From Cololabis saira (taxonomy: Eukaryota > Chordata > Actinopteri > Beloniformes > Belonidae), in NCBI RefSeq assembly GCF_033807715.1, contig NC_084591.1, positions 25,665,090 through 25,729,089 on the forward strand: a stretch of 64,000 nt of DNA, written 5' to 3'. A program made the position numbers and the translations under genes. A model generated the notes under the pieces. It worked only from the letters and a program-made list of their open reading frames with translations. It was not told where the DNA came from and did no database searches. This document shows, piece after piece, positions 31,827 to 44,295 of this stretch (within the stretch, counting starts at the first letter, position 1; each line of letters starts with the position of its first letter).

Positions 31827-33930
31827 ACAGGATCATTTCAATAAAATATATTAACCCCTGCAAAACAACCAGTTCAATGAAAAGAACTTTCTTGTAGAAA
31901 GACACAGCATTAAGTTACCAGGAAATGTAAATATTTTACTATAAGGTGCAAACTATTCACAAACATAAGTGTTTGATAATTTGGTATCCTCAAAGCAAAA
32001 AGCACCTATTAAGATCAATGCAGTTCAATTTTATTTATGTATCATCTATTATGATACAAGTGCTGTGAAGAGGGATTGGGACTTTACAGAGTGGAAATAA
32101 CTTTACTGTCCTTTGTGTTTCAGGCCTAAAATTTAAAAAGTGAATTTACTAATGAAATAAAGAAAACGAAAATCTTAACTTTGCATTGTCTTCAAAGAAA
32201 AAAAGAAGGAAAGCAAATGTGGGAATAATTTTCTGATTTGAAGCTATATATCATAGTTGTTGCTGATATAGAACTGGAAAGAAAGAACAGATTATATTAA
32301 TGTGAAATCATTTTTATAGCAGTGGACCTTGTAGGACTTGGCCACTAAAAGGGAAGAATTAAATATATTTGGGTTCTTGCTGAAACTGTAAATTTGGCCC
32401 AAACACCATTCATGCCTGGACATGTGTTTTCTGCCCATATGCTCTTTTGGGCATACGTCCAGAGTCATATGCTGTTCAATAGCAAATGACCATGGTTTAA
32501 ACGACATGTCCTGTCTAGTTATTATTGCCACTCATGTGCATCCTATTATGCCCTCATTAGTGCAGCTTTTTCCAACATCTTAATGTCACAAGGGGAAAGC
32601 CCTATCAAACTGACTTTCTGAACATTACAACGATTTCAGAAGATATCAGTACCCTCTCCAGAGGGATTCTCAGAAATGTTTGCCATTAGGTAATTTCAGC
32701 ATGCACTGGAAAGTTTCCAGCATCTTGTGGACTCTTGTTTCATGAAGCATATAAACTGCCTGACATAAATCTGTAAACGCTCATGAAAATTCATCCTGAG
32801 CAAATGGAGCAATGAGCATGTATGCCTTGTTCAACTAAGAATGACATATAAATTGGTTAAAATTTGATTAAAACTGATTTAGCAACATGTGGAAAAATAA
32901 AATAAATACGTATTACCCTTTACAGCGTAGAGTTCCAAGTTGTAATACTCATATTTTTTCACTAGAGGTCAGCAGTAACACACTTAAGCTGAGCTCCTGT
33001 GGGTCATATCAGTGAGGGTCAACTGAGATATTTTGTTCACTTTATTCAAAGAGTAATATAAACGGTTGGACAATGACTTTCTTTCTTTTAACGCCAAAAC
33101 ATGGCCCTTTTGTGAGTTTATATCCCCCAAAGCTATGAACAGTAAACAAATGTATCTCAATTTGAAGCCTTTGCACTTGCAAACTATTACACAAATCACA
33201 CATCAAGCATCACCATTTTCCCTGCCAGAGTGTGGAGGTGCTGCAGACATCATCCAAACACCCCGTGAAGTTGCCACTTCACAGCCTGTTACTACAGTGA
33301 TCCAGCTTTTGCACAGGCCATCTGTCATCACTTGCCTTGCATTATTGTATGCTGGTGTCTTCAGGCAAAACGTGCTTTATGAACCACTCAGCCTCTGTTT
33401 TGAAAGTGATGTCCTGCTTCATCACTTTTGACTTCTCAAACATCTATCTCTGACCAGATCTTTTGCTTCACAAGTTACACATAACCATCCATTCCCAGTA
33501 CCAGTTAATGTCTGTGTCTGTGTGCTATTCATTGACACAGAGCAGAACTTTGACTTTAATTAGCTTCATGGGGACATACAAAGTCTAAATAAAATGCATT
33601 GTGCATGTAAATTCCTGCAACTACATGTAAATTGCAAACTAAAATTGCAAAGAGAGAGAGACAAGACACTTTAGCTTTGGGAGTTAAAACAATTGGTGAA
33701 TTAATAAAGCATCCATGTTTTGTATTTTGGATTGGAAACAGATATATTCACCCAAGACAGAAGAAAAAGCAAATGTTGTTAAAATATTCATATCTTTGAA
33801 GAATTACATCTCTTTGAAAGCATTTTTTTTAAATAGCAGGGACACCCAGAGGGAAAGAGAAAACTACTCTGTAAACTTGACAAGCCTGTGAGAAAATGAT
33901 TAGGTGAATTGAACTTTTCTTCACATCTTA
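31827..33930. other. Unassigned intergenic DNA
   Basis: A LINE-tail-like fragment (TTCAATTTTATTTATGTATC) lies near 32025-32050. Nothing else was recognised. Confidence 0.4.
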
Positions 33931-33934
33931 TCAT

Positions 33935-34875
33935 ATGCATAGTTAGGTTCAGAAGTATTTGTGCAAAAGGATGGTGTTTATGATTTTTAATTTACATGTC
34001 ATCATCAGTGGATTTGAAATTTAATCAGTCAAAATATGATCAAAGTGTAGAGTTTCAGTGAGATTTCACAAAACTAAAAACAAAAACATACAAAGTGGTA
34101 TTTACAGTTGGGAATACAGCCATCAAATACCTCTATTTTCAAGGACTCACCATCTTTGGACAAAGTGATACAACTGTAGATTTAATACTTGAATGAAACT
34201 CCTTTTCAGTCATTGACTACTTGAAGTCTGGAGTCCATGACCGTCACCAAATTCTGAGTTTCCTCCCTGGAGATGCTTTGCGTGGAGTTCACTGCAGATG
34301 GCTGCAGTTGCTGCTTATTTGCTACAATTTCCCAGCTTGGGGTAAATAAAGTATATCTATCTATTATCTGTGATTCTTTCTGCCTTCCGTTTTTGTTTCC
34401 AGTAACTGAACAAGCTCCTCTATTGGGTTGTAATCAGACAACTGACTTGGGTGTTGAAGAATATTCAATTTAGTTTTTTGCCTTAAAAAAAGTTTCTTCC
34501 ACAGTTTGTTTAGGATAATTATTAATCTATAAAGTGAAGTGTTTTGGTATTAGTTGATTAGCATTTGGTTGATCTGAGAGTATAGACAAACTTCAGAATT
34601 TTTTATTGATATTGATAAACACCTCAAAAGAACCTGGCTGTAGAACATGGGAGGCTCTATTCAGATGTTTTTTCAGGTAAAAAGCCTAATCTGTGTTTCC
34701 TTGAATACATACATATGTCCTTGATTTTTGTAAACCCCCTGCACTTACATTCATGAATGCATACCTTGATTTTGGCAGTGGTGATACACCATTTTTCACA
34801 GTTTCTCTTCAACATGGAAGTCATTCTGGGGTCATCTACTATTGGTGTATTCCGTGGTCTTCCAGACTTTTTTTC
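33935..34875 (-). mobile_element. Degenerate Tc1/mariner element
   Basis: In plus orientation, the order of CTTGAAGTCTGGAGTCCATG, CACCAAATTCTGAGTTTCCT, TGACTTGGGTGTTGAAGAAT, TTTGCCTTAAAAAAAGTTTC and finally GTATTCCGTGGTCTTCCAGA follows the reverse complement of a widespread vertebrate Tc1/mariner family. The transposase is destroyed by indels. A LINE tail (GGGGTAAATAAAGTATATCT, 34340-34370) is inserted in it. Confidence 0.65.
34335..34372 (+). mobile_element. LINE 3' tail inserted in the Tc1 relic
   Basis: CAATTTCCCAGCTTGGGGTA followed by AATAAAGTATATCTATCTAT is the standard 3' end of a severely 5'-truncated fish LINE. Confidence 0.6.
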
Positions 34876-35125
34876 ACATGTTTATATGGTTTTATTATGA
34901 AACAATATTTTATCATAATATGATCATGATCACAGAAAAAGAAAAGTAGACGGTAAGAACAACCAAACAAACAACAAAATAAACAACAGAGACATTAGCA
35001 TCACAGTATGATTAACCAACAGAGAACAGACCACTCAAATCCAAAAAAACCCGTCCCATTCCAGGTAAATTAGTCACGTAGCCAAGTAATCGGTCTCAGG
35101 TTCTATGACATTTATTCTAAAGGCC

Positions 35126-35491
35126 TTAGGCTGTGCAGTCCATTTGTCCTGGCATTACACCAAACAATGCAGCTGTTGAGGAGGGAATCATTTTATAATC
35201 AAAAGCCTTAGAAATGACACCAAAGAAAGAAGACCAGTAGTATGAGCGCAAATTAGCAAAGGATAGCCCAGTTAAATTCTTTGGTTTCTCCATGCATTTT
35301 CTTTTTATACAGGGTGGGACTGTTGTTACAGATGATAGAGGATACCATCTGATTACATCATAAATACCATCTGATTTTTGAATAAAAAGGGGAATTGTAT
35401 GAAATAAGTAGAGATATTTTGGCACAATATTCATCTCCACAGAATTTACCTTTCCAATAAGTGAAAGTTGGAGCAACAACCATCTTTGCAA
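35126..35491 (-). pseudogene. L1/Tx1-type LINE, ORF2 C-terminal remnant
   Basis: An open frame reads RWLLLQLSLIGKVNSVEMNI, then VPKYLYLFHTIPLFIQ, then MEKPKNLTGLSFANLRSYYW. These match the SLIGKVNxxKMNxxPKxLYLFQ and GGLxLPNFRxYY blocks after the reverse transcriptase of fish L1/Tx1 elements. The same strand carries an endonuclease start at 37380-38125, so both may come from one interrupted element. Confidence 0.8.
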
Positions 35492-35727
35492 CTTTGTAAA
35501 AGAGAAATTAAGTTACCATCAAATAGACAGTGATGTGATTCAGTGATCTTTTCTCCAAGATAACCAAAAGCCTCCAACAAGAGTTTAAATGGCAGCAGAG
35601 GCGGTCCTGGCTACCCCCACCCCCGACAAATAAATGCAATACAGTGTGTATAAATGTGTGTAATCTTTCACACATTCAAATGTATAACTAATGAATACAA
35701 TAAAATGAATAAATAAAAACGTGCAAT

Positions 35728-35950
35728 CTAGAACTTGACTTTTCTAGCCTTCTTTGCAGCAAAATCATCAATTACATCATCATACGAAATCTGTTGTGCA
35801 ACTGTATGATTGATGCTGATGATGGCAAGTCCAGAGAGAAGCTCTTGTGACATAGTGGACCTAGAGTATGTTTTAATAAGCTTCAGGTTGGAAAAACTCC
35901 TTTCTGCTTCTGCTACTGTCACTGGAAGGGTCAGGGTCAGACCCCCTAGC
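35728..35950 (-). pseudogene. hAT transposase C-terminal dimerisation fragment
   Basis: LTLPVTVAEAERSFSNLKLI, then KTYSRSTMSQELLSGLAIIS, match the hATC dimerisation region (P-xxx-AERSFSxLKxIKxxLRSTMxxxRLxxLAxLSI) of ZMYM/hAT-type transposases. The stop is at 35728-35730. Upstream the frame enters a poly-C tract, so only the last 75 or so codons survive. Confidence 0.8.
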
Positions 35951-35959
35951 GGAGCAGGC

Positions 35960-35978
35960 GGGGGGGGGGGGGGGGGGG
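35960..35978. repeat. G19 homopolymer
   Basis: Nineteen consecutive G on the plus strand. It creates a spurious poly-Gly/poly-Pro reading. Confidence 0.95.
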
Positions 35979-36219
35979 CAGAGGGGGCGGCTGTCATCTA
36001 TCCAGAAGAGGGAAAAAAAAGTGTGCTGAATAAAATAAGGAAAGTTGGACTGTATAACACTTGCGTTCATAAGGATAAAGTTGTTTAAAAAAATAAAATA
36101 AAATAGTCCCATCTCCCCGTGTGTGTCTGCCTGTCATGCACGGGTTCGTGTGCGCGCATGTTGTCTGTTTACTTTTATCCAGTTGTCGCATCAGGGCCTT
36201 AAAGCAGGAAACTCATGCT

Positions 36220-36449
36220 GAGTTTCAGCAGCTGAAGTTGATTAAAAACTATCTCCGGGCTGCATGGATGAGGCCAGACTATCAAACCTCACCTTGCTCT
36301 CAATTGAGAGGGACTTCGCCGTTGATGAGAGCAAAGTGATTGTGACCAAAAAGAGTTTTAAGAAATCCAGTGCTGAGGTCGAGGTTGCCAGATCTGACAG
36401 GTTCCAGCCCAAATGCAACGTAAAACCCACCGAAATAATGAAAAACTAG
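36220..36449 (+). pseudogene. Second hAT transposase C-terminal fragment
   Basis: EFQQLKLIKNYLRAAW in one frame is followed by MDEARLSNLTLLSIERDFAV in the next, with a frameshift between them. It is the same hATC region as at 35728-35950 but on the opposite strand and clearly divergent, so it derives from a different hAT insertion or an inverted copy. Confidence 0.72.
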
Positions 36450-37379
36450 CACGAATGTTATATTCTCTGTTAAAACCATAAATTATTAAATGCGTAATAC
36501 ATTTCATCTTCACATTACTAAATAGCCCAAAAAAAGTTCAGGCTCCACACAAAAACTACAATAAAATTGAGTAGAGCAAATATATTATCATTGAGTTTAT
36601 TGTGTAAGTTTCTACTTTTCTCTGCCATAATGGGAACTTTGTTGTTAATAATCTCTCCTAAATATTTAGTAAAAACCAAGAAAAGCAGCCCAAATATATA
36701 TTTTTCAGCCCAATTGGGCTGAAACCTGCCCAACCTGGCAACACAGATTTAGAACATCCGCAGGAGATTCTCCTCAAAACGATGAAATAAACTCGTTAAT
36801 GAATACAACGAAGACCCTTGGATTGAGATTTAAGACAAATTAAAACATTTAAATCCCTAGCCCTAACCGGCTGATGGTCGGAAATAGTTCGGATTTGAAA
36901 AAGTTTTAAAATTAAAGTTTTTGCATTTTGGATCGTTCAATGTGCTGCTACCCCCCTGGATGTAAATATTTTTGTTTGTGGTTCTCTGCCCACCGCTGGA
37001 TGAAACCATCATTGGTAAGCTGTCATAATATTAATTATTTCTGATAACATTGTCATAATGCATATGGCCTTTCCTATATTGTTTGTTGCTGTTTGACCGC
37101 CGTGTCTGATTGTGTTAAATGCATATCGTCGCACATTGTAGTCTGTTGTCGTGTAGGTTGAACACGTGTGTCTGAATTGTGCTACTCGGCTGTATTGAAT
37201 CCCCCATCACTGGATGTCATTTGATTTTTATCTCCAGGTTGATACATATATCTTAAAGTCTGCATTATGCTTTTTTTATTAGCAATTATGTTTTAATGGG
37301 GATGTTTAGGCCACAAGGGCCCATCTAGAATGCTTCACCCCCCTGGGCTGGGACCCCTGCTCCGACCTTGGTCAGACCA

Positions 37380-38125
37380 ATTCTGAGTGCAGTCCTTTTA
37401 AATGTATGAATGTATAAAAAAATGAGAATATTCCCTTTGAGAAGGGTTTTTAGACCTAAATGGATTAGCTTGTGATTCTCTTTGATAGTTTAAATAACTT
37501 GTAAAGATTTTGACGATCTTGATACAGAATGTGAGGATTGGTCCAAAACTGAATCCGACATAAGATTAAAATCACCATATAAGATTAAGTGATGATGGCT
37601 ATCTAAATTATGAATTAAATGTAACCCTTTTTTGAAGAAATTTGATCATAATCAAAATTAGGGGCATAGGGGTGGACTAAAAGTAGGTGGAAGTGAAAAA
37701 GCGTTCCTGCCACCATCACAAATCTGCCATTTGGATCACAGATGACTTTTTTCTCAAGTCAGTTTTGAGTAAATTATCTTGCCATTTTGTCTGTACTTTG
37801 ATTACTTCTCAGATCTCCGTTGTTTTCTCCCTGGAGTTGCCTGAGTAAGCACACTTTTATGTGAACCAGTTTTTTTTTCTCCTGAGTTTCTGTTGTTACT
37901 TTTTTCACATGTGTTTTCCTCCCCTGCCTCAGCCCTTTTTGTTGGCGGCAGTACATAAAAGGATTGTGTTTTTTGAAACTCTGTGAGTGAATCCAGCTCA
38001 CCCCAGATCCTAACAGTCTCCTGTAAAAAAGCTATACCTAGTCCAAGCTGTTGAAGGTGAGAAAAAACCTTTTTCCTTTTTATCCTGTGGTTAAGCCCTT
38101 TTACATTCCAAATGATCAATTTCAC
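37380..38125 (-). pseudogene. L1/Tx1-type LINE, endonuclease domain remnant
   Basis: The minus-strand frame from 38125 reads MKLIIWNVKGLNHRIKRKKV, then FSHLQQLGLGIAFLQET, the N-terminal WNVxGLNxxIKRxKxxxxL...FLQET signature of L1 AP endonuclease. The frame then shifts; further endonuclease sequence is traceable in broken form to about 37380. hAT relics and unassigned DNA lie between it and the ORF2 C-terminal piece at 35126-35491. Confidence 0.8.
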
Positions 38126-38303
38126 TGACCTACTGTATTGCTTGGAACTAAATATGAACTCTTACCTGAAACTGTTTAAGTAACACCTATTGGACTCTAA
38201 ACACTTAAGAAAACAGAAAACATAAAGTGATGCATTAGTTTCAACAACATAAACTCTACAGCGGCAAACAAGTGAACAAAAACTCAACCAATATCCCCAC
38301 GCC

Positions 38304-39346
38304 TTAAAGGAGACCTATTATGGCATTTAATGTATATTTTAAACAGGCCTTGAATGTCTTAAAAACAATCTAAAGCTGTTTTTTTCTACATAAATCAGAA
38401 ATTCAACCTCTGGGCCATGTCTCTATTTTTACCGCTTCTAGGTGCATTGCTTGGAAGATCTGAAACCATAAACAGAAAAAAATGTATTACGGTACTAATA
38501 GAGCTCCGTAACACGGAGTAACACCGGAGCTAAGCTAAATACTTAGCCCATGCAAAGATCATACTTGTAAACAAAAATAAATAACATAAAAAATTAACGC
38601 CACTTACCGCTGACTCGTGTGCAGTTGCCGGGTCCGTACTGTTGGTCAAAGTCAAAGTCAAAGTCAGATTTATTTGTATAGCACAATTCGTGCACAAAAC
38701 AACTCAAAGTGCTTTACATAAAAACGTTCCATTACAATCAACAATGTATTACAATCAACATCATACAGAACACAATACAAACATTAACAGTAAGATTAAA
38801 AAATAAAGTTAAAAATTAAAATAGAAATAAGAAATAAAAGCTAAAAGTCGATAAAAAAAGTGCTGCGGTTTAGCAGCAGTTAAAAGCAGAAGTAAACATA
38901 AGGGTCTTTAGCTTAGTTTTAAAAATAGGCAAAGTTGGGGCAGATCTAAGGTCTTCCGGGAGCTTATTCCAGCTATATGTGGCACTGATCCTTTTATGAG
39001 GGTAAGTGTCGATGCAAAACCTAATTTTTACTATTGCTCGTTGTTCAAACAGCCACATGATTCCCCGCTTCCAAACAACGGCGGATGCTCTGGCCGGCGG
39101 AGTTAGTTGTGGGCGTGGTTTCAGCAGCGGAGGCCGACCTATGGAAATCTGCTCCAGTCGTGATTCTGAACGGCTCGTAGAAGTCACATGACACTGGAAG
39201 GATCATCCGGGTGGACCGGGCGGGCTGTACAGACACTGCAGAATTTGGTTGCTTTCCACTTTCTCTGTGTTTGCAGGGTGAGGGGAGACCACTTTATATA
39301 TGTTAAAGCAAGAAAAAACTTGTTTTTCATAATAGGTCCCCTTTAA
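38304..39346. mobile_element. TTAA-flanked TIR transposon, copy 1 (Kolobok-like)
   Basis: The left end is TTAAAGGAGACCTATTATG and the right end is CATAATAGGTCCCCTTTAA, inverted repeats of about 19 bp including TTAA on each side. The right half is the reverse complement of the left half of copy 2 (51157-51785): shared CTGTACAGACACTGCAGAAT, GAACGGCTCGTAGA and AACTAACTCCGCCGGCC-type blocks. An L2-like LINE piece is inserted at 38645-39010. Confidence 0.78.
38645..39010 (-). mobile_element. 5'-truncated L2-like LINE inside the TTAA element
   Basis: The minus-strand frame SATYSWNKLPEDLRSAPTLP then IFKTKLKTLMFTSAFN is the extreme C-terminus of L2-type ORF2. It is followed by an A-rich 3' UTR and the AGCACTTTGAGTTG...GTGCTATACAAATAAATCTG-type tail. 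The tail end shows a GTCAAA direct repeat (GGTCAAAGTCAAAGTCAAAG). Confidence 0.72.
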
Positions 39347-39599
39347 GGGAGCATCCCACTCTGAAACACGAAACCCTGCCACCTGACATTAACATCCCAT
39401 ATGCAGTGAACTGCAGTGACAGTGTACAATATATTGCAGTATATACCCCTATGTTAACATTATTTGAAACCTAATTCAAACCTGCCATACGAATCCAGAA
39501 TACCATCATCCATATTGATAATGAAGAAAAACAATAAAGCTGTCAGTCATATGTCTTCTACCATGGTAGAACCTGGTGAGGATGGCTGATTAGTGTAGA

Positions 39600-40270
39600 A
39601 ATACTTGTTAATGAATGCTAGCCCTTCGGCTGAGTTAATGAACCTCATGTGTTACTTGTTATGGATGAAGTGCAGAGTGATGGGTTGGAGAAGAATAAAC
39701 CTGACCTTAGCTTACATTTTTAAAATCAAGTTTTTAAAATACGCTTTTTTTAAAGCAGTGGTGCAGCAAAAAGTGTGTAACTTTCAAGAAGACCATGATT
39801 CTTATGCAGGACAATACTCCATCACATGCATCGAAGTACGAGCCAGTAAAGGCCTTAAAGATGAAAGAATAATGACATGGCTCCTTTCTTTACCTTGACA
39901 TAGTCCCTATTGAGAACCTGTGGGCCCTCCTTAAACGGGACATTTACAGTGAAGGAAAACAGTACACTTCTCCGGACAGTGTCTGGGAGGCTGTGGTTGC
40001 AGCTGCACAAAAACTTGATCATCAACAGATGAAGAAACTCACAGACTCCATGAATGGAAGGCTTGTGAGTGTTATTGAAAAGAAGGGTGGCTTTATTTTT
40101 TACTTTTTTTAAATGTCAGAAATGTTTATTTGTAAACTTTGAGTTGTTTGTTTTATTATTTTTACTTTGACAGATTAAAATAAACAAGTGAGAAGGGAAC
40201 ATTTTTGTTTTTCATTTAGTTGCATAACAATTCTGCACACTAATAGTTGCCCAATAGTTTTGCACACATA
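39600..40270 (+). pseudogene. Tc1/mariner transposase C-terminal relic
   Basis: In broken frames: VRASKGLKDERIMTW, then IENLWALLKRDIYSEGKQYT, SPDSVWEAVVAAAQKLDHQQ and MKKLTDSMNGRLVSVIEKKG. The NPIENLWxxLKR block with its context is the last DDE/D region of Tc1/mariner transposase. Indels and a stop destroy the upstream part. The 3' flank contains TTGCATAACAATTCTGCACA, probably near the transposon's end. Confidence 0.82.
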
Positions 40271-40374
40271 CATTCTCCTAAGTACGCCAAAACCTCAGTT
40301 TTACTTTCTTACATTTGGAAGGTTCATTAACATTTTGGATTGACTGAGAGCAGTGTAGCTGTTCAATAATAAAA

Positions 40375-40920
40375 TTAATCCTCAAAAATACAGGCCTCCA
40401 TTAACCCTCTTCCTGAGGAAAACCAGGTTGCTATTGCATCTCTTCATTCAGCTTTAAGCATATACCAAAGGATTACAGATGTGGAAGATGGATTGATTGA
40501 AGTTGACAGGTAGGCCAGAGGTGCCCTGGAACAAATGCAAACATCATTGCCCAAAGAAAATGTCCTGCTGAAGGAGAAAGTCTCCTATCTGGAGAATTAC
40601 ATCAGAATATTTGTATCGTGGGGATACAGGAAAACCCAGATGGATTGCAGCCAACAGAGTTCATCACCAATCTCCTTTTCAAAGTGTTTGGAGAAGACGT
40701 CTTTGACCCTCCCCTATCCGTGGACAGAACCCACTGTATCTCTGTCGATAAACAAAATGAATCAAGCTGACCCTGGCCATTCATAGTGAGGCTATACCCC
40801 TTCATACTGTGACTGGAGTGATAGAAAGATAACCTGTTCTTTGATGGGACTAAAATTCGTGTTTTTCCCAACTTTAGCCGGGAAGTCAACAAGAGACGAG
40901 TTGCATGATGTATAAAGGAT
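40375..40920 (+). pseudogene. L1-type LINE ORF1 relic
   Basis: In two frames: VLLKEKVSYLENYIR, then IRIVGIQENPDGLQPTEFIT, NLLFKVFGEDVFDPPLSVDR and FFDGTKIRVFPNFSREVNKR. This follows the coiled-coil end and RRM-like core of L1 ORF1 proteins (NIRIxGIxE...FxxKLLxxxFG...VFPDFSxExxKRR). Frameshifts and stops make it dead. It lies on the strand opposite to the L1 ORF2 pieces at 35-38 kb, so it is a separate insertion. Confidence 0.78.
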
Positions 40921-42000
40921 AAATGATTAAAAGTCCGTCATTGTCCAAATGATTGTAGAACTCACTTTATGTCACCTTGCAGATATACATCTACACTTTC
41001 TATTTTTGAGAATAAATTAGCTCCAAAATAAAATAATATCTCAGTATATACATTTGCAAAATTACTTAATAGAAAATGAACATGAAGGTATTTGTTTATA
41101 CGTATCTTTGAACAAATGTTACATGCTGCTTTGTTATTTTGAACTACTACTTACTGTATTTGCTAAACAGTACTCACTTTCAGAAATGGGTTTTTGTTAA
41201 CAAAAGAGAGTAAGTAAAATGGCTACAACTACATTTCTGATTAAGTATTTAAGGAAAAAAAATGGTATTTAAAGATATTACTTTTGGATGCTGACTTAGG
41301 TTATAGGCACAGGCTTCTTAAAAGTATTGACCAAATATTCCTTTCATCAGAATAAAACCTGTGAAATGTTTGATTTCTAACTGAGATATTCTCATATCAA
41401 TCCAAGGTCTATGCCTTTTTTTTATTCTTCATTTATAGCATTTATCCTTAACTTCTTACTTTGACCTGTATGATTTTGCACACGTTCTGCTTGCATGTTT
41501 TGATCTTAATATTGGACATTTACTTTCGATTTCACCTCATGAAGATCAGAAAGAAAATGCAGAGAGGCTAGAAATGAATAGTGGTCTGAAATCGTACACA
41601 CAATAAAATACAAAGGCTATATTCTTGCATTTTCCAGTTCACAATCAGCTTTTTTGCTGTCTTTTGAATGGGGTTTGGTTCCACTGGTTTCTTCTAGTTT
41701 AGCTGTTGTAATGGCTCAATAATCTAAGTAAGTGACCATGTGGCTCTGTTTCAGGCTGCACAGACTCTTGCAGTTCAAGGCCATTACCTCATTTATAACT
41801 GTAGGTCCTGCTGGGAGTTGGGAACTTGGTCTGCATCTTAATGTACTGGGCAAGATGGAATCAAGTTGTTTTTTTAAAAGTCTTTTAAGCTTTTATCGCC
41901 CATAAAAACAAAGAAAAGGAAAAGAGGGAAACTACATAGGAGTGGTTATGAAATGGTGAAATATGCAAACCTCAGCTGGTTTACTATTTTATATATCTGT
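40921..42000. other. Unassigned AT-rich intergenic DNA
   Basis: No gene or defined repeat seen. Confidence 0.4.
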
Positions 42001-42034
42001 TAAAATTTGCATAATAATGTATTGAATTTCCTCA

Positions 42035-42148
42035 CTGTGGGTTACTGTAGACCTGAGCAGGGGTTACCCAAGAGCTGGGATAGGGTCCAAAAGATCCCTT
42101 TGACCCTGAATAAGAACGAGGAGGTATCACTAATGGATGGATGGGTGA
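42035..42148. repeat. Fragment of a common fish repeat
   Basis: GAGCTGGGATAGGGTCCAAA, ACCCTGAATAAGAACGAGGA and ATGGATGGATGGG follow the GCTGGGATAGGCTCCAGC...ACCCTGAxxAGGAxxAAG...ATGGATGGATGG consensus of a very abundant teleost repeat. Confidence 0.65.
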
Positions 42149-42689
42149 ATCTAACAAAGGCAAAATCAACTAACCTTGGTGATCACGTGCTTCCTCCACA
42201 TTCAGATATAGCCTCAGATGGGCCAACATGTAAACAATTTGTTTCACTGTTATGTATCATAAATGAAGCCAAATGTGCAGACAAAAAGAATCAATACAAA
42301 GTACCCCTTTACTGCATCCATAGGACTGAAAAGGGTAAACTGCACACAGGTGCTGTTAACAAACGACTCTGTATCAATCGTTTGTCAGTGGTCGTTCAGA
42401 CCTTTTTAAAAGCAGATATTTTCCCAGTTGCTATTGTGGATCATTCAGGTGTATGTTAACACAATACCACAGGGGAAAGACATGAGAGTGTTTCTCCTTT
42501 GCTGCACATCATTCTAAAATAGGTTATAAAACCGTTTACAAACGATCTGTGCAGTGTTTTACAATGATAATGATTCCAACACTGGGTTAGGGTTCTGAAA
42601 TGTACCAGTAAATGCATCTCATGGTTATACTGCACAATGTTAAGGGAAGAACCAAAAAAGGCCAATAACTATCTGTCAGTCCCTATGGG

Positions 42690-42860
42690 CCTCATTTAGT
42701 GTGTTACATTATTAGAAGAGCCTTCTTCCTGTCTAAAAAGAAGATGGATGCATGAAGGAGGTTAGAAAAACTGCATCTGAACAAACTACTAAACTTCAGA
42801 AACAATGTTCTCTGGATAGATGACAGTAAATACCTTTTGCAACCATAGAGCCTCTGCACT
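42690..42860 (+). mobile_element. Possible Tc1/mariner fragment
   Basis: AAACTGCATCTGAACAAACT then CTTCAGAAACAATGTTCTCT and GGATAGATGACAGTAAA resemble the HxxxLxxxLxNNVLWxDDSK region of fish Tc1 transposases. Too short and altered to place by subfamily. Confidence 0.45.
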
Positions 42861-44200
42861 TTGTTGTTATTGAGTTGACCATTGAGTCAGCAGACCAAAA
42901 CATTTTTCAAAACTGAGTCAGTATCCTGTGGGACATCAGTAAATCTCCATCAGAATGGGTGAAAATGACGAGAATTAAGGCACTGCGATGGTCTAATCAC
43001 AGACTGGTGTGGCAGGACCCTAAGAGAGTGCCTACCAAGTAAATGCCTACCAAAAAACACTGAGTGAAATGAAACAATACTGTAAAGGAAAGTGTGAGCT
43101 TTGTTGAGTAGATGTGACGAAGGTTAGTTGTGGCTGATTGATGATATTGGCTGCAGTGCTCTTACAGACTAATTGAGCTGACAACCTGAGTTAGAATTGA
43201 ATTAAGAATCTGTAATGAAATCATAGAGCCATGCAGCAAGAGTGATGATGTATGTGTTGTGTTTGTGTTTATTTTTTGTACGTATCATGTATAGATACAT
43301 GGCTGAGAGTCAATAAGGTGGTTATGAACTGAAATAATTTACTAGATGTATGCTAATTTCTCCTTTTAAAAAAAATCTAAATTCAACCACGATGCTCCAA
43401 TAAGTGTGTGGGGTTGACATTTTACAGATATTAAGTCAGACATAAGCTAAATGAGTGTATGATCAGAAATTATAAATAACATTGGTGAGAGTTTGTACCT
43501 TGGATTTGCAAAAGGAGAACAAGCTCAATTCAGTAATGACCAAAACAGTCTAGCAAGATGAATGAAATTACAGCTGAATCACAAACAAGCAGCTCTGTTG
43601 ACAATCGGGAGTTTGTAATTGACTAACAGCACAGATTAAGTTCATTTTGCTGTTTTCCAGCAATACGTGCCATAAACACATGCACTTGATTATCAAATTT
43701 GTTCAAATTTAAGTTATGCTCTTTGACTCTTACTTAAAAAGACTTTTAAATTCTTCAGTGCTTTTTAAGGTTCAGAAACCACTACATTCATTACAGTCAT
43801 TAAAGCTTTCCAAGTAGCCAAATAAGAAAAAGAAAGATCTTTCGGTCTGACTTGGGAGTTACCTGTCTCCACAGTCTACTGTTTACCCCTGGAGTATTTT
43901 TAAAATATTATTCCAGATAGTGAAGGATTTGAATATAAGCCTACAGGTGCATCACTGAACCTCTGCTGTTTTGTAATATATTATTTTGCACTCAAAGACA
44001 AAAAATAAAACAAGACAAGCAAAAATAGACACAAGAACAAAACATGAAGAAATACAAAACATTTTTGATCACAGAAAAAACACAACAGCGTCTGAGTAGA
44101 TGTGGTCATTTATTTTAGATTTCCTCCACAACATGCAGTAATTTGTCATTTTTTATCAATATATTGTGTGATGTATGATTGACTTTTCAATGTTTTTCTG
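42861..44200. other. Unassigned intergenic DNA
   Basis: No gene or defined repeat seen. Confidence 0.4.
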
Positions 44201-44204
44201 CTCT

Positions 44205-44295
44205 GTTCTTCTGTTCTTATTTGCCATTTGGTGTAAAGCACCATGGTTGCCAGCTGGTTATTTAAGGTGCTATACAAAGTTTGATTGATTGATAA
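44205..44295 (+). mobile_element. LINE 3' tail fragment
   Basis: AAGGTGCTATACAAAGTTTG followed by ATTGATTGATAA is the usual GTGCTATAxAAATAAAxTTTGATTGATTGA end of truncated fish LINEs. Confidence 0.6.
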
